A stretch of 64,000 nucleotides of DNA. It comes from Arbacia lixula (lineage: Eukaryota; Echinodermata; Echinoidea; Arbacioida; Arbaciidae). Both the position numbers and the translations under genes were made by a program. Below the pieces are notes generated by a model. It worked only from the letters and a program-made list of their open reading frames with translations, was not told the DNA's origin and did not search any database. Below, in pieces: positions 11,640 through 23,139 of this stretch (the stretch's first letter is position 1; each line of letters begins with the position of its first letter). Where the stretch lies: NCBI GenBank assembly GCA_963669155.1, contig OZ022596.1, forward strand, positions 310,001 through 374,000. Direction: 5' to 3'.

Positions 11640-13150
11640 TCGGCCCTTTGGGGCCGAGATCTGAAAGGTGGGGGGTTAAATTGACCTCCCCCCCCCCCCC
11701 CCCCCCCCCCAAGTAAAAGCTTGGTCTCAAAAAAGCCCAGTTAAAATAAGGTTAATGGTAAGTTTTATGTAACAGGTTCCAGATTATTTTTCATGACTCC
11801 CCCCCCCCCCCCCAGGAATTATCACCAAAAAACTTTGAAATGATTTAATTGTGACATAGGTATTTCCATGCGTTCTTTGCAACGGTGTATTAAAGTGAAC
11901 TTTGAAATTTATGTAGTGTGACATTAGGCATTTCCATCAGTAATTGAAATGAGACTGTATATATCATGTGGTTGCTCAAATATGTCTTTTACAAACATTA
12001 TAACTTGTTGAATATATTAATAGGCAATTCTGAGCTGTAGGGTACGTTGCAGACATTTGTGAGAAAGTTAAGTTACCGCAGTTCGTTAGAAAGGCGGGGG
12101 GTCAAATTGACCCCCCCCCCCCCCCCCACAAGCCTGAGTAAAAGCTTGGTCTCAAAAAAGCCCAGTTAAAATAAGGTTAATGGTAAGTTTTATGTAACAG
12201 GTTCCAGATTATTTTTCATGCCTCCCCCCCAAGAATTATCACCAAAGTGTTTTGAAAATCGTCTACTCTGTGAAGCTTTTACTTCTGAGTAGCACAATAC
12301 TGTTCTAGCATTCTTAAGCTTAAAATCGTTTTCTTGCAACTCTGTATTAAAGCAAACTTTGAAATGTTTTAATTGTGACATAGGTATTTCCATGCGTTCT
12401 TTGCAACGGTGTATTAAAGTGAACTTTGAAATGTATGTAGTGTGACATTAGGCATTTTCATCAGTAATTGAAATGAGACTGTATATATCATGTGGTTGCT
12501 CAAATATGTCTTTTCCAAACATTATAACTTGTTGAAAATGTTAATAGGCAATTCTGAGCTGTTGGGTACGTTGCAGGCATTTGTGAGAAAGTTAACTTAC
12601 CGCAGTTCGTTAGAATTGAGTTGAGTATATATTATGACTTTGCCAGGAAGTACATGTGTCACCAAAGGCCCGAATTCCCAAAGGTGGGTTAAATCTAATC
12701 CATGGGTTAACTGTAGTCGATGGACTAAAATAAGTGCGAAATAAGCATACCTTGACCCTGCGCGTGTTCAATATTGGTCTTTGATTTGTGTGCGCGGTGA
12801 AAATCTAAATTTGACCTTCCTTTGGGAATTCGGGCTAAAGTGTTTTGAAAAAGATCTGTGTGAATAAGGTCAGCTAGACTTCTGATTTTACAACAAGATA
12901 CTGTTTTTAATAAAAAAAATTGAAGCTTAGAATCCGTTCTTAGCAATGGTGTATTAAAGTGAACGTTGATATGTATGTAGTGTGACGTTAGGCATTTCCA
13001 TCAGTAATTTGAAGTAAGACTGTAATCGCATGTTGTTGTTTTCCAAACATTACAACTTGTTCAAAATGTTAATAGGCAATTCTGAGCTGTTGGGTACGTT
13101 GCAGATACTTGTGAGAAACTTAACCTTTTTTAATGCAGTTCGTTAGAATT
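11640..13150. repeat. Tandem triplication, about 525-bp unit
   Basis: Three diverged units end at the anchor GCAGTTCGTTAGAA, at 12078, 12602 and 13135 (spacings 524 and 533). Shared blocks include AAAGCTTGGTCTC with a following C-run (units 1 and 2), TTAATGGTAAGTTTTATG (units 1 and 2), GTGACATTAGGCAT and GGCAATTCTGAGCTG (all three). Unit 1 is shorter, and unit 3 carries a MITE. The array ends about 150 bases before the ORF1 at 13298, so it could be a set of 5'-UTR monomers of that retrotransposon, or independent satellite DNA. Confidence 0.75.
12668..12835. mobile_element. MITE with 17-bp terminal inverted repeats
   Basis: GCCCGAATTCCCAAAGG at 12668-12684 is the exact reverse complement of 12819-12835. 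The similarity continues imperfectly inward. AAAG lies on both sides (12664-12667 and 12837-12840). The neighbouring tandem unit has the uninterrupted sequence CACCAAAGTGTTTTGAAAA near 12240, which is the empty site. It has no coding capacity and is presumably mobilised by a DNA transposase encoded elsewhere. Confidence 0.8.
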
Positions 13151-13297
13151 GATGGCGCTCGTCAAGTAAATCACGTTTTTTTACGGTTGTCTGCAAGCTC
13201 CGATTAAAAGGGAAAAAATAACTTGTTTTACCGGAAACTACTCCTACCAAACTCTCATATACAAACGTAAGTAATATTTCTTTACATCCAACTCAAA

Positions 13298-14148
13298 ATG
13301 AGCAGCCAAAAGCAGAAGATTACTAGGATGACAAGAGCTGCAAATATCAGGGCTCAGGCAGCTGCTACAACACCCATGCAGAACGCCAAGCAAGCGTCAC
13401 GTGACCGTGATCTTGCCGCTACGGCCGGCGCTACACCAGGCAAGCTCACCGGGTTGGACGAGCAGCTGAGCATCGACGGTATTCCACCACAAATGGTAGA
13501 ATACCTAAAGGCCGCGACCTCCCGCATGGAGACCATGCTAACGGAAGCTGTTGCGACCCTTATGAGTAAATTTGAGGCGATTGAGTCTAATATTGCTGAC
13601 TCACTGGAATTCGCAAGCCGGAGGTTGAGAAACATAAGGAGCTTGCCGACAAGAAGATCGCGTCCCTCGAAAGTAATGTCGCCAGCCTACAAGCCCAGGT
13701 CAGCCACCTTGGAGCGCACGCGAACAAGAACGAGCGTTTCGCCCGACGTAACAACCTCCGCATAGTCGGGAGCGCCGAGGCCGCGCCGAACGCCACCCCA
13801 GCTGACGACCCGATCAACATCGCAGAAAACATCTTGCAATCAAAGTTTGGAATCACCACCAAGGTAGAGAGAGCCCACAGAGATGGAAAGCGAGTTCAAG
13901 GGAAGGCGCGCCACATCCTCGTGAAACTCCTCTCCTACCGCAACAAGATTGATGTCATCCGCCGTGCCCGCCAAACCTTACAAGGTGAGAACTTCTTCAT
14001 ACTTGATGACCTCACCCCAAGTGATCTTAAAGAAAAGCAGAAGTGGGCAAAATCTGTTCAAGACCTGTACAGAGCAGGCACCAAGCTCAGATTTGTTTCT
14101 GGCAAGTGGCGTCTCGCCTCTGGTGTGCCCTATGAGTTTAAACAATAA
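13298..14148 (+). pseudogene. L1-type ORF1 (coiled coil plus RRM), one frameshift
   Basis: The first frame from 13298 encodes a basic, Ala-rich N-terminus and the start of a coiled coil. Near 13610-13620 the coding shifts by one frame and continues open to the TAA at 14146-14148. The second part carries the coiled-coil end (LADKKIASLESNVASLQAQ), the NERFARRNNLRIVG junction typical of L1-like ORF1 proteins, an RRM-like region with ERAHRDGKR, and a C-terminal domain (SYRNKIDVIRRARQTLQG, FFILDDLT). About 283 codons in all, a normal family length. In the family it trimerises and coats the element RNA. GC is clearly higher than in flanking DNA. It is probably the ORF1 of the element whose ORF2 begins at 15803. 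Confidence 0.85.
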
Positions 14149-15802
14149 ATACTCTGGTAACCACCTTAACTACACGTACCACGATCTCTCATTTTTTAGC
14201 ATATCATCTTCTTCATGTAGTAATGTCATCCTTCGACACACACAGATCACGAAGCTTATAGAGACGATAAAAGAGTACATCAGTGTCACAATCATAGCGG
14301 TATATATAAACTACACTTAAATCTCATGATTATATTCCATTTGTTATTTCCGATGTTGTCTATATTGTTAAGCATTTCAAAGTATCATGACTAGTGCGCC
14401 ATGTTTACCGTGGACCGTATACTACTGTACATCTAAAGTGCTCAAATCCACATTCGAATGTCGCTTCCTAACGTTACCTCTCGTATAATGAGCAATGTTT
14501 AAATATCTGGATCCTCGAGCGACATGAACAATTTCAAACTCATGCCGCTGTATTTTGAAGTCCTACTTGTTTTTGTTCTTTTATCTGTGCAGTACATTGA
14601 TAATAAAAAAATAGTCAATACTTGAAATGTAAAGCTCGTATTTTAGCTCTCTGTTTTCCAACCTTGAAACACAAGATTGCTGGCCTTCATTGTTTTAACA
14701 CTATGATGATATTATGTTATCGTTACGATACTGTACTCCTTCTTTCTTCACATATATCACATAATTATATGTTGCAGTAATCTGGTGTATCTTATTAACA
14801 ATGCGTCACATCGATCATAAACTAAATGTCACGCTTACTATGCTTATCGTGAAAAATGATTTACGCATTTGCAAGTGTCAAATGTTTCCTCAATGTTCCA
14901 TTCGAAGAGGAAAGGTTTGATTGTACATCAAAGTGTAACACGCCATAATGCACTGCGTTCTACTGTAAAGCGTAATAAAGCCTTGAATTATTACTTTGGC
15001 TTTCCCACAGCAGTTCGTCTGTATACAGCTCTGAACTTCTAAACACCAGCTAGTTGTTTACGGTAGAATGCATGGAGGAAAAATGTATTATCTCACTTCT
15101 TGCTTTTACTATCCCTCAGCACATGTCAAGTAGATTTTACATTATATTACCCGTACTCTAATTTACCACTTATTCCAATTTTGTGCTGACAATTCATCTA
15201 AAAATTGTATGTACCTGCTTGTAACAAGGCAGCCCGTGATTACGTTGACATAAACAATTTCACACAAAATTATGAAACATGCAAACCGGTAAAATGCCAA
15301 TTGTCTGTTATGCAATCACGGACAGTCTTTCAACAAACCAGATTGAATTAATTCGAAGAGCGCTCATTCAACATGTCAAGGTGAAATGATCCGAAATACA
15401 TTGTTATCCCACTGTTGTTGAATTTTTCACTGGGAATGCATGCTCACCTGTTCATGTTCTACTGCAATTTTTTTGTCACGCATTTCGCACATCAGCTTTT
15501 GAATGATGCATGTTACCCAAATAATAATGTGTTAATATTGTCAATGTTTGACTAGCAAGATTGTGTGTCTACATGAATATCATGTAACTCGTAGATACAT
15601 ATCAATACCAACTTCCCTTTTATTCGTAATTATCACTAATCCAACATACTTTCTTTAGACAACCTCTTTAAAAAAAATACTTATTCGACCTTAGCGCAAA
15701 CATCTTATTAAACATTATAAATTTTAGTCTTCCTCGCCCCCCCCCCCCGTTTTTTTTATTAATTTACTTGCACTTACGGGCATTACTTAACAACCACGTA
15801 GC
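14149..15802 (+). other. Long spacer between ORF1 and ORF2
   Basis: No coding motif is visible in either strand over about 1.65 kb. Composition is AT-rich, with a C-run then T-run near 15738-15757. Related elements usually have inter-ORF gaps of tens to a few hundred bases; the minus-strand element at 37566-41581 has 50. This is either an insertion, a UTR-like region of two separate elements, or a peculiarity of this family. Confidence 0.5.
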
Positions 15803-16660
15803 GTGTCTTATCTCATGAATAACCATTGTGAATCAAATTTACCTTTCCTCACGCTCAACACGCGCGACTTTGCGCCAGCAGTTCTAACGGATGACACAGT
15901 TCACTGCTCTGAAAATGAGCCGAATGTAGAAAACAGTCAATGTGTAACCCGATCATTTAATATCCACCAACCTCAATTCTCTTATAACTTTGACGAAAAC
16001 GATGACACTCCAGACACGAACATACAATACTTTACACAAACACAACTTGCTGGCATACTGAATACCAACCCCTCCAACTTCTCTTTAATGCATTTTAACA
16101 TCAGAAGTCTTAACAAGAACTTTGAAGCACTTCGAATTATAATGGAAAATATAAAGTATAACATATCCGTAGTAGGTTTAACAGAAACGTGGCTTACCGA
16201 CAACGAACATCATAACTGTCTTATTTCGCTACCAGGCTTCGCATTAGTTACAAACAATTGCCCAGCGAGAGGCGGTGGCGTTGCTGCCTATATATCTACA
16301 CAACACAGCTACACACCACATACTAATCTTAACATTACAAAACCCCACATTGAAACTCTCTTCATTGAAATCCTAAATCCAGGGAATAAAGGAATACTAA
16401 TAGACCCCCAGCAGCAATATCAATGAATTCCTCAGTGAATTTGAAAGTCTTCTGTCAAAAGTAAACTTGTGCAATAAAACCTGCTTCCTAACAGACTATT
16501 TTAACATAGATCTCCTCAAAACTGACGAGAGCCCATCAAATGAATACATAGACATTGTTCTTTCTCACTCTCTTGTCCCCCTTATAGCCAGGCCAACACG
16601 GGTCACTGAACACTCGGCAACGCTCTGAACAGCATTCTTAACAAAAACAAACCGCAAGAT
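15803..16660 (+). pseudogene. Non-LTR ORF2, endonuclease part, frameshifted
   Basis: The frame 15803-16426 has an ORF2 N-terminus, then SLMHFNIRSLNKNFEAL, VVGLTETWL with catalytic Glu, and ARGGGVAAYIS. The frame breaks near 16405. The continuation (about 16430-16625) reads LLSKVNLCNKTCFLTD followed by YFNIDLLK, where the usual GDFN box has become DYFN. A block around the SDH box is missing, then PTRVTEHS-like residues and a stop. The domain is catalytically dead. Confidence 0.85.
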
Positions 16661-18207
16661 AACTGTAACTAAATAATACTAGAGAACGAAACAATAAGAG
16701 AACCGAAATTGATAGCACAACCGTTTAACAATTACTTTGTAAATGTTGGTCCAAACTTGGCAAAAAAATACCACGCACAAACACTGACTTCAAGGACTTT
16801 ATGCCGGACCCTAATCCTAACACAATTTTCCTGTATCCAACAGATGCGGCAGAAATATCAAACATTGTTACACAGTTCAAAAACGACAAAAGTCCAGGAC
16901 TCGATAAGATCAATAACACATGACTGAAAAGAATTCTACCCGACCTACTTATCCCACTAAATCATATCTTCAGTTTATCCTTGACAACTGGTGCATTTCC
17001 CGATCAATTGAAAATTGCGAAAGTTGTACCAATATTCAAAAAAGGAAACACAACCCTTCTTACCAACTATCGTCCAATCTCGCTTCTAACAACCTTTTCT
17101 AAGATCCTAGAAAAAAATTCTTTATAAGCGACTTGTCTATTTCGTAAAACAAAACAACATTCTTAATGACACACAATTTGGCTTCCGCGAAAACCACAAC
17201 ACATCACATGCCCTACTGACCCTAATACACAAAATAAGTAAATCACTGGATGATAGGCTACATACTATTGGTGTGTTCCTGGACTTCTCCAAGGCCTTTG
17301 ACACAGTTGATCATAGCATATTGTTAAATAAATTGTCGCATTACGGTGTCCGAGGTAAGGCCTTGGAGTGGTTCAGGAGTTACCTAGACAACAGGAAACA
17401 ATATGTAGTAACAAAACACTGTGAATCTGAAATGAGGAACTAAAAAACGTCAACAGCTGGATACATGCAAATAGACTTTCTCTAAACTTTGACAAAACGA
17501 ATTACATGCTAACCAGCAAAACTCTCTCACTTCTCCCAAACCCCATTCTATTCAACACTACTACTTTACAAAGAGTACAATCCACTAAATTCCTGGGGGT
17601 ATACGTTGACGATGACCTCACTTGGAAACTCCATGTTAATGAGTTATGCAAGAAAGTCTCACGTAACATCGGAATTATCAACAAACTCAAACACTTTCTC
17701 CCTCGACACGCACTTCTATGCCTCTATTCCGCTTTGGTGCTTTCACACTTGAATTTTTGTATTCTGGCATGGGGCAATTGTTTCACGTCACAAACAAATA
17801 AGATAGTATTACTACAAAAAAGAGCAATGAGAACAATAAGTGGTACATGCTACCGAGAACATACAAACAATTTATTTTACCAAAACCGAGTCCTAAAATA
17901 TCACGATCTCTACAATTTAAGTCTAAGTTCCTTCATGTACCAGCTAGCACAAGAAACATTACCTCAAAACATCCTTGATTTATTTCGCAGAAACTGAGAC
18001 ATACACAACTATCTCACAAGACAATCAAGCCTTTATCATCTCCCACTGACCCGGACACTATGTCGCCAGAGAACATTTTTATATCAAGGACCGCAACTGT
18101 GGAACTCACTGAGCAGTGAACTGCAGTCATCCGTAACCATCTATTCATTCAAACGCAGGCTAAAGCGCAGCCTAATCGACGCATATCACACACCTCCCGA
18201 TACTTAG
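16661..18207 (+). pseudogene. Non-LTR ORF2, RT part with catalytic core deleted
   Basis: Pieces in three frames read in order as the pre-RT linker (FNNYFVNVGPNLAKKY, 16725), the fingers (KIAKVVPIFKKGN near 17010, NYRPISLLTTFSKILE near 17068), TQFGFRENHNTSHALL, VFLDFSKAFDTVDHSILL and EWFRSYLDNRKQYVV. At about 17436 the reading jumps straight to LKNVNSWIHANRLSLNFDKT. The GVPQGS and FADD boxes between them are absent: an internal deletion. The C-terminal part runs 17506-18207 with KFLGVYVDDDLTW, an in-frame TGA at 17995, then NYLTRQ and a TAG at 18205-18207. Polymerase activity is impossible. Confidence 0.88.
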
Positions 18208-18581
18208 ATTATTTTTTCCTACATACGTATGCCCTTCACCTTTAACTCCCCCCCCCCCCCCCCCTTCCTTTACGGCACTTTGATTTACTAAATGTATAAA
18301 TCTTTAAATAATCTCATATATTGTAACGGGGAGCCTATAACCCTACAAGCTTCGCTTTTTTTATAGGCTCCCCCCACATTGTTATATGTTATCAATTTTC
18401 TGTTATCGAAGTGTACAAGCAGTCATCTAATGTTTGTTTTCTACATGCATTGTATTTACCTTGTTAATGTCCCTCTTTATTTATTTGTATATGCATGTGA
18501 ACGAATCATTTCATGTATTTGTACGTTGTATGTTTATGTTTATATGTGGAAATAAAATTCAAATTCAAATTCAAATTCAAT
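18208..18581 (+). mobile_element. 3' UTR and ATTCAA-type tail of the 13298-18581 element
   Basis: After the ORF2 stop come a C-run (about 18247-18264), a strong hairpin (annotated separately) and a tail of about four AATTCA repeats at 18556-18581, preceded by an AATAAA at 18551. Short tandem repeat tails instead of poly(A) are characteristic of L2/CR1-like clades. The tail repeat matches that of the minus-strand fragment ending at 10181, suggesting one family. Confidence 0.8.
18328..18373 (+). repeat. 3' UTR hairpin, 13-bp perfect stem
   Basis: GGGGAGCCTATAA (18328-18340) pairs with TTATAGGCTCCCC (18361-18373) across a 20-base loop. It lies about 210 bases upstream of the element's tail. In related retrotransposons a conserved 3' stem-loop is the RT recognition site, so this is a plausible template-recognition hairpin. 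Confidence 0.75.
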
Positions 18582-18636
18582 TGAGTATGCTTTTACCTGT
18601 ATCTTCCAAAAAATGAAAATGTAAAAAAAATTGTAT

Positions 18637-18661
18637 TATATATATATATATATATATATAT
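18637..18661. repeat. TA microsatellite
   Basis: About twelve uninterrupted TA dinucleotides just downstream of the retrotransposon tail. Confidence 0.9.
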
Positions 18662-20160
18662 GACAAATAGTGAGGGCATTACATCACCAATTCACTCATT
18701 TAAATATTCATAAGGACTGGTCAAGAAATGTTTTCCAAAAAAAAAGAAATTTCAAAATGTCATATTTTCCACCAATTTGTGGGGAAAATTTGTCTCTTCC
18801 TTCTTTGAGTATGTTATTTTGGTCACTGATGACCTCTTTAAGCAGCAAATGCATGCATTTTAATGAGAGGCTGCTATGTCATCATCCTTGTTCAATGTAA
18901 TTTGTTATGAGTTTTGAAAACCTTGTAGTTTTTCTTTCAAATGATAATAGAGACTTAAACTTTTTACCCAATGTAATTAATGTATATACTTTCATAATAT
19001 AGAAAATCTACAAAGAGTCCGAATGTCTCTTTTAAAAACTTTGTAATGAGTGGATAAAACATGAATTATCTATCAACTTTCCTGTTCACTCCTTTTCAGT
19101 TTAGTGCTGGTGAATAGAGATAGAGCAGTAGAAAGATGGGATATACCTCACTTTTCAACATAAATGAACACTTTAAATAATCACCGGTCATGATAAGAGT
19201 TAATTACCTTCAGTGATACTTCTAGTTAAACTACAAGCTATCGTTATACATGTACTGCCAATGATTGTTCATCTTGAAATTGTGACATTCCTGTCACAAA
19301 TAGCTACGAATTGTATCCTTTGCAATGAATACATTAATAATTGTTTCCCCTGTATAAAAGAAATCACTAAATTACGGATCATTTGTCTTTCTAGTTTCCT
19401 GGAGGGCCATACAGTTGTATGTGACATTTGGGTAGATGTTTGTAGGGATGTGTGTCCATTTGTTTCTTCCTTTTCTATTTTTTTTTTATGTGGTGTAAAT
19501 TATTAGTGGGCATTGCTGTATGTTCGATGGTCATCACGGGCTCAAAGGGTCAAATGGGAAAAAAGTCACATTCCTCAAAATTTGGTGTAAGGAGGAAGTA
19601 AAAAAGGTCCATAATGTGATGAAATTTTGGCTGTGGTCGTAGGTCAAAATGTTAATACATGTATCTTATTTCTAATTTTCAAGAATATGGGCAATTATAG
19701 GAAGCGCAAGATGAGGTTATAAAAATGTGACATTTCGAGTTTCATGTCTTTCTCTAATTAACAGTTGTCATAAACTTTTGAATTATTGTGAACTTTATAC
19801 TATTTTTTTTTACAGTTTATAAAGCCGTGTACAATAATAACAGTGTGCTACCTTTACAGTTTTATATATGTGTTCAATTTTATATAATGTAAAGATGAAA
19901 TGCAGTTGTAGAGCTCGACTGTTCATACTTAATTGTGCAAGGAGTAATTCATTTAAACCTGCATATTCATTTGTTTCCTTAAAGCTTCAATTAAATTTTT
20001 CAGTTATGTAAACATTATTGATAATATTGAAGGTGCCAACTTTATTGAATGCATTCGTTAAATGAATAAAAATTTGAGATCAACCTGATATTAATGCTTC
20101 CGATTTTGTTTTCTATTTTTAGAGTATTCTCTGCATGTACATGTAATTTCATTTCACATT
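18662..20160. other. Non-coding stretch without a recognisable gene
   Basis: AT-rich sequence with only short frames; none shows a domain or splice context. It may be intronic or intergenic. Confidence 0.5.
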
Positions 20161-20710
20161 CATCTGCTAGACCTTGGCTAGCTTACGCTTGCCATGCATG
20201 CTGGACTAGGTTTGATGAAAGCTAGTCATGACAGTCAGACCAGCATAGCATTAGTCTAGCTGCTTTTACTAGCTCTATGCTAGTGTAACCGGGCACCATC
20301 TACACTAGCTTGAAGCTAGTCATTTCCTAGTCCAGCAGCAATAACTAGCCTTACTCGACATAGTCCAGCATCCATTGCTAGTTTTATGCTAGTCCAGTGG
20401 TCACGACTAGCATCGAAATCCAAAATTGGTAACCTTGTTCAGCAGCCATGACTAGCTTTATGTTAGTCCAGCACTCAATACTAGCTTGGTTTCCCTCGTC
20501 CAACAGTGTTAACTACCTTCATTACTAGATTTACGCGAGTCCAGCAGTCATTACTTGCCTAGGCTTACCTAATCCAGGAGTCATTACTACCTTCACGTTA
20601 GTCAAATATGCAAGTCTGGCTAGCATTACTAGAATAACACTACTCCAACGGGACACCATCTGGACTATCTTCTTGTTAGTCATGCCTACCAATTTAGGTT
20701 GTGAGTGTAA
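20161..20710 (+). repeat. CTAG-dense dispersed repeat, copy 2
   Basis: By my count about 20 CTAG tetramers occur in about 520 bases, in loosely repeated phrases such as GACTAGCTTTATGCTAGTCC and CAGCAGTCATGACTAG. The right end (TTTAGGTTGTGAGTGTAA, about 20692-20709) is the reverse complement of the left end of the copy at 8192. Spacing of the phrase is irregular (roughly 35-50 bases), so this is a degenerate tandem repeat. Confidence 0.75.
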
Positions 20711-20849
20711 GCTGGTTTCTAGATCCAGTATATGAGCGTCGTTTCACTCCAGCCGTTCTGCAGTATCAGCATACTTCGGTGCGATGTCATTTACGCGATT
20801 AAGAAGGTGGCTGATTTGTTTAACAACAGCTTTTTCTATAGCCTCGAAG

Positions 20850-20891
20850 ATTCTTACAAATTCTTACAAATTCTTACAAGATTCTTACAAA
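20850..20891 (+). repeat. Minisatellite, about four ATTCTTACAA units
   Basis: Four near-identical 10-11-base units immediately before the point where the CR1-like ORF2 sequence begins. It may mark the 5' truncation junction. Confidence 0.85.
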
Positions 20892-20898
20892 TCGTCCA

Positions 20899-23139
20899 TC
20901 TAATGTATGTGAGACAAATGTTATTTCACATGGTATAAGTTATCACAGACTAGTGTATGTTGTTTGCAAACACTTCAGACCGAAGGCAAAACCCCGTGTT
21001 GTGCGTACACGGGCCTTTGCACGTCTCAATTTACAGTCTTTTTCTGAAGATTTGCAAGACATGGAAAACATTGTTAAACTAGACAATGTAGAAGATGGAT
21101 GGAACATGTGGAAGAGTGTTTTCATGCAAATTTGTGATAAGCACGCCCCTTTTGTTACATTGAGAGTTAGAGGAGTAAAAACACCTTGGGTTACTACAGA
21201 ATTTGTTCATTTATCACGTGAGAGAGATGTACTCCGAGAAAGGGCTGAAGGTTCACGGGATAAAGTAAAGTGGAAACATTTCAGAACCTGTCGAAATTAT
21301 GTCAATAACCTAGGAAACACATTAAGAAAAGAGTTTTGTCACCATCAAATTGTGTCAAACAAAGCTAACTCTTCTGAATTGTGGAAGATACTTAAGAGTC
21401 TCACTCCTACTTCTATACAAAGTGTACCCACTAGCTTCAATCTCCTTGATTCTTGTGAGACTGACCCTGTTAAATTTGCCAATGCTTTTAATCAGTTCTT
21501 TGTGTCTATTGGAAGTGAACTTGCAGCTGTATTTCATGCTACAGAATCTACACTTTCCTTACATAATCTGCCAGAGAGTACTCAATCGTGCTTTGCTTTT
21601 GTTAATGTAGAAGAGGATTTTGTGCTTAGAGAACTACAATCTGTTAACATTAAAAAGGCAACAGGTATTGATGGATTAAGTGCCAGGCTTCTGAAGATTG
21701 CTTCCCCCTTAATCTGTAAACAAATCACTCAGTTATTTAACCTCTCACTCAGGCTAGGAGTTATCCCTCAAGAATGGAAGCAGCCCAGGGTAACGCCTAT
21801 TCACAAAGGTGGGGATAAGGATAGTGTTAACAATTACCGTCCCATATCAATTATCCCAGTAATCATGAAATTATTAGAGAAGGCTGTGCACAGTCAGTTA
21901 CATGAGTACCTAGTTGAGATGCATTTATTTACCCCACATCAGTCAGGTTTTAGGAAGGGGTATTCCACTAATACTGTGATGACATATGTAAGTGATTATT
22001 TACACAAGAACATGGATAGCGGTAGGATGACGGGATTAGTATTTTTGGATATCAGAAAGGCGTTTGACTCTGTAAACCATAATATATTACTTCACAAATT
22101 ACGCATGTTCGGCGTTCGTGATAACGCATTGTTGTGGTTTACATCTTATTTAACAGGTCGAACACAAAGTACAATAATACAAGGGTCAAGGTCTGAGGTG
22201 CAGATACTTCCAACAGGGGTACCTCAAGGCTCTATACTTGGGCCCCTGCTATTTACATTGTTTATGAATGATTTGCCCTCCTCAGTTGAACGGAGTGAGG
22301 TGATTATGTATGCCGACGACACAGCCATCATGTTCAGTGCTTCAAATCCCAAAGATATTGAGTGTGCCCTGAATAGTGATTTAATTATGCTAAATTTGTG
22401 GCTAAAACATAACCACCTCACTCTGAATACCGATAAAACCCAGTTCATGCTAATAGGAACCCCACAAAAGTTATCTTACATGCAGGAAAACATTGATATT
22501 ATTGTTAACAATTTGCCTATCAGACAGGTGGAAAGCACGAAGTATCTTGGTATTTGGCTTGACCATCACCTAAACTGGTCGGAACATGTCAACTACACAT
22601 CTAATAAAATTGCATCAAGATTAGCGCTACTTCGAAGAGTGAGGAAATATCTTACTGTGAACAGTGCAAAGTTGCTCGCAAATGCATTGGTGTTACCCTT
22701 TTTTGATTACTGTTCCATTTCATGGACAAACTGCAATTATCGGATAAAAGACATTCTTATCAAACAACACAAACAGATGGCCAGAATTGTTTTACAGACC
22801 AATACACTCACACCAACCTCTGAAATGTTTAGAAGCCTAAAGTGGACAGATATGGAAAAACGCTGGCAATTTCAAAAAGGAAAACTCATGTTTGACATTT
22901 TGAATGGCAATGCGCCCTCATATTTACAAAACATGTTTACACCTTCCATTACAGTGCATCGCTATAGGACAAGAAACGCTGAAAACAAAGGCTTACTAGT
23001 TCCCAAAACAAGAACAGAGAGTGGAAGGAAGGCTTTTTCTTTTGAGGGTGCAGTTCTTTGGAACGCTCTTCCAAACCAAGTAAAGAATGCCCAATCCAAG
23101 AACACATTCTGCTCTCACTACCTGAAATTTTGTGAATAA
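20899..23139 (+). pseudogene. CR1-like ORF2: endonuclease end plus complete RT, 5' truncated
   Basis: A 728-codon frame opens at a GTG at 20953, and in-frame coding continues upstream to about 20899 (SNVCETNVISHGIS). The endonuclease SDH box is present as SYH. A linker and complete RT follow, with fingers (RVTPIHKGGDKDSVNNYRPISII), QSGFRKGYS, LVFLDIRKAFDSVNH, PTGVPQGSILGPLLF, the catalytic YADD at residues 453-456 of the open frame (22309-22320), YLGIWLDHHLNW, and a C-terminal TRNAENKGLL/LWNALP region ending with TAA. All RT motifs are intact, but the endonuclease N-terminal half and ORF1 are missing. The copy cannot be autonomous, though it could have inserted recently. Confidence 0.9.
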
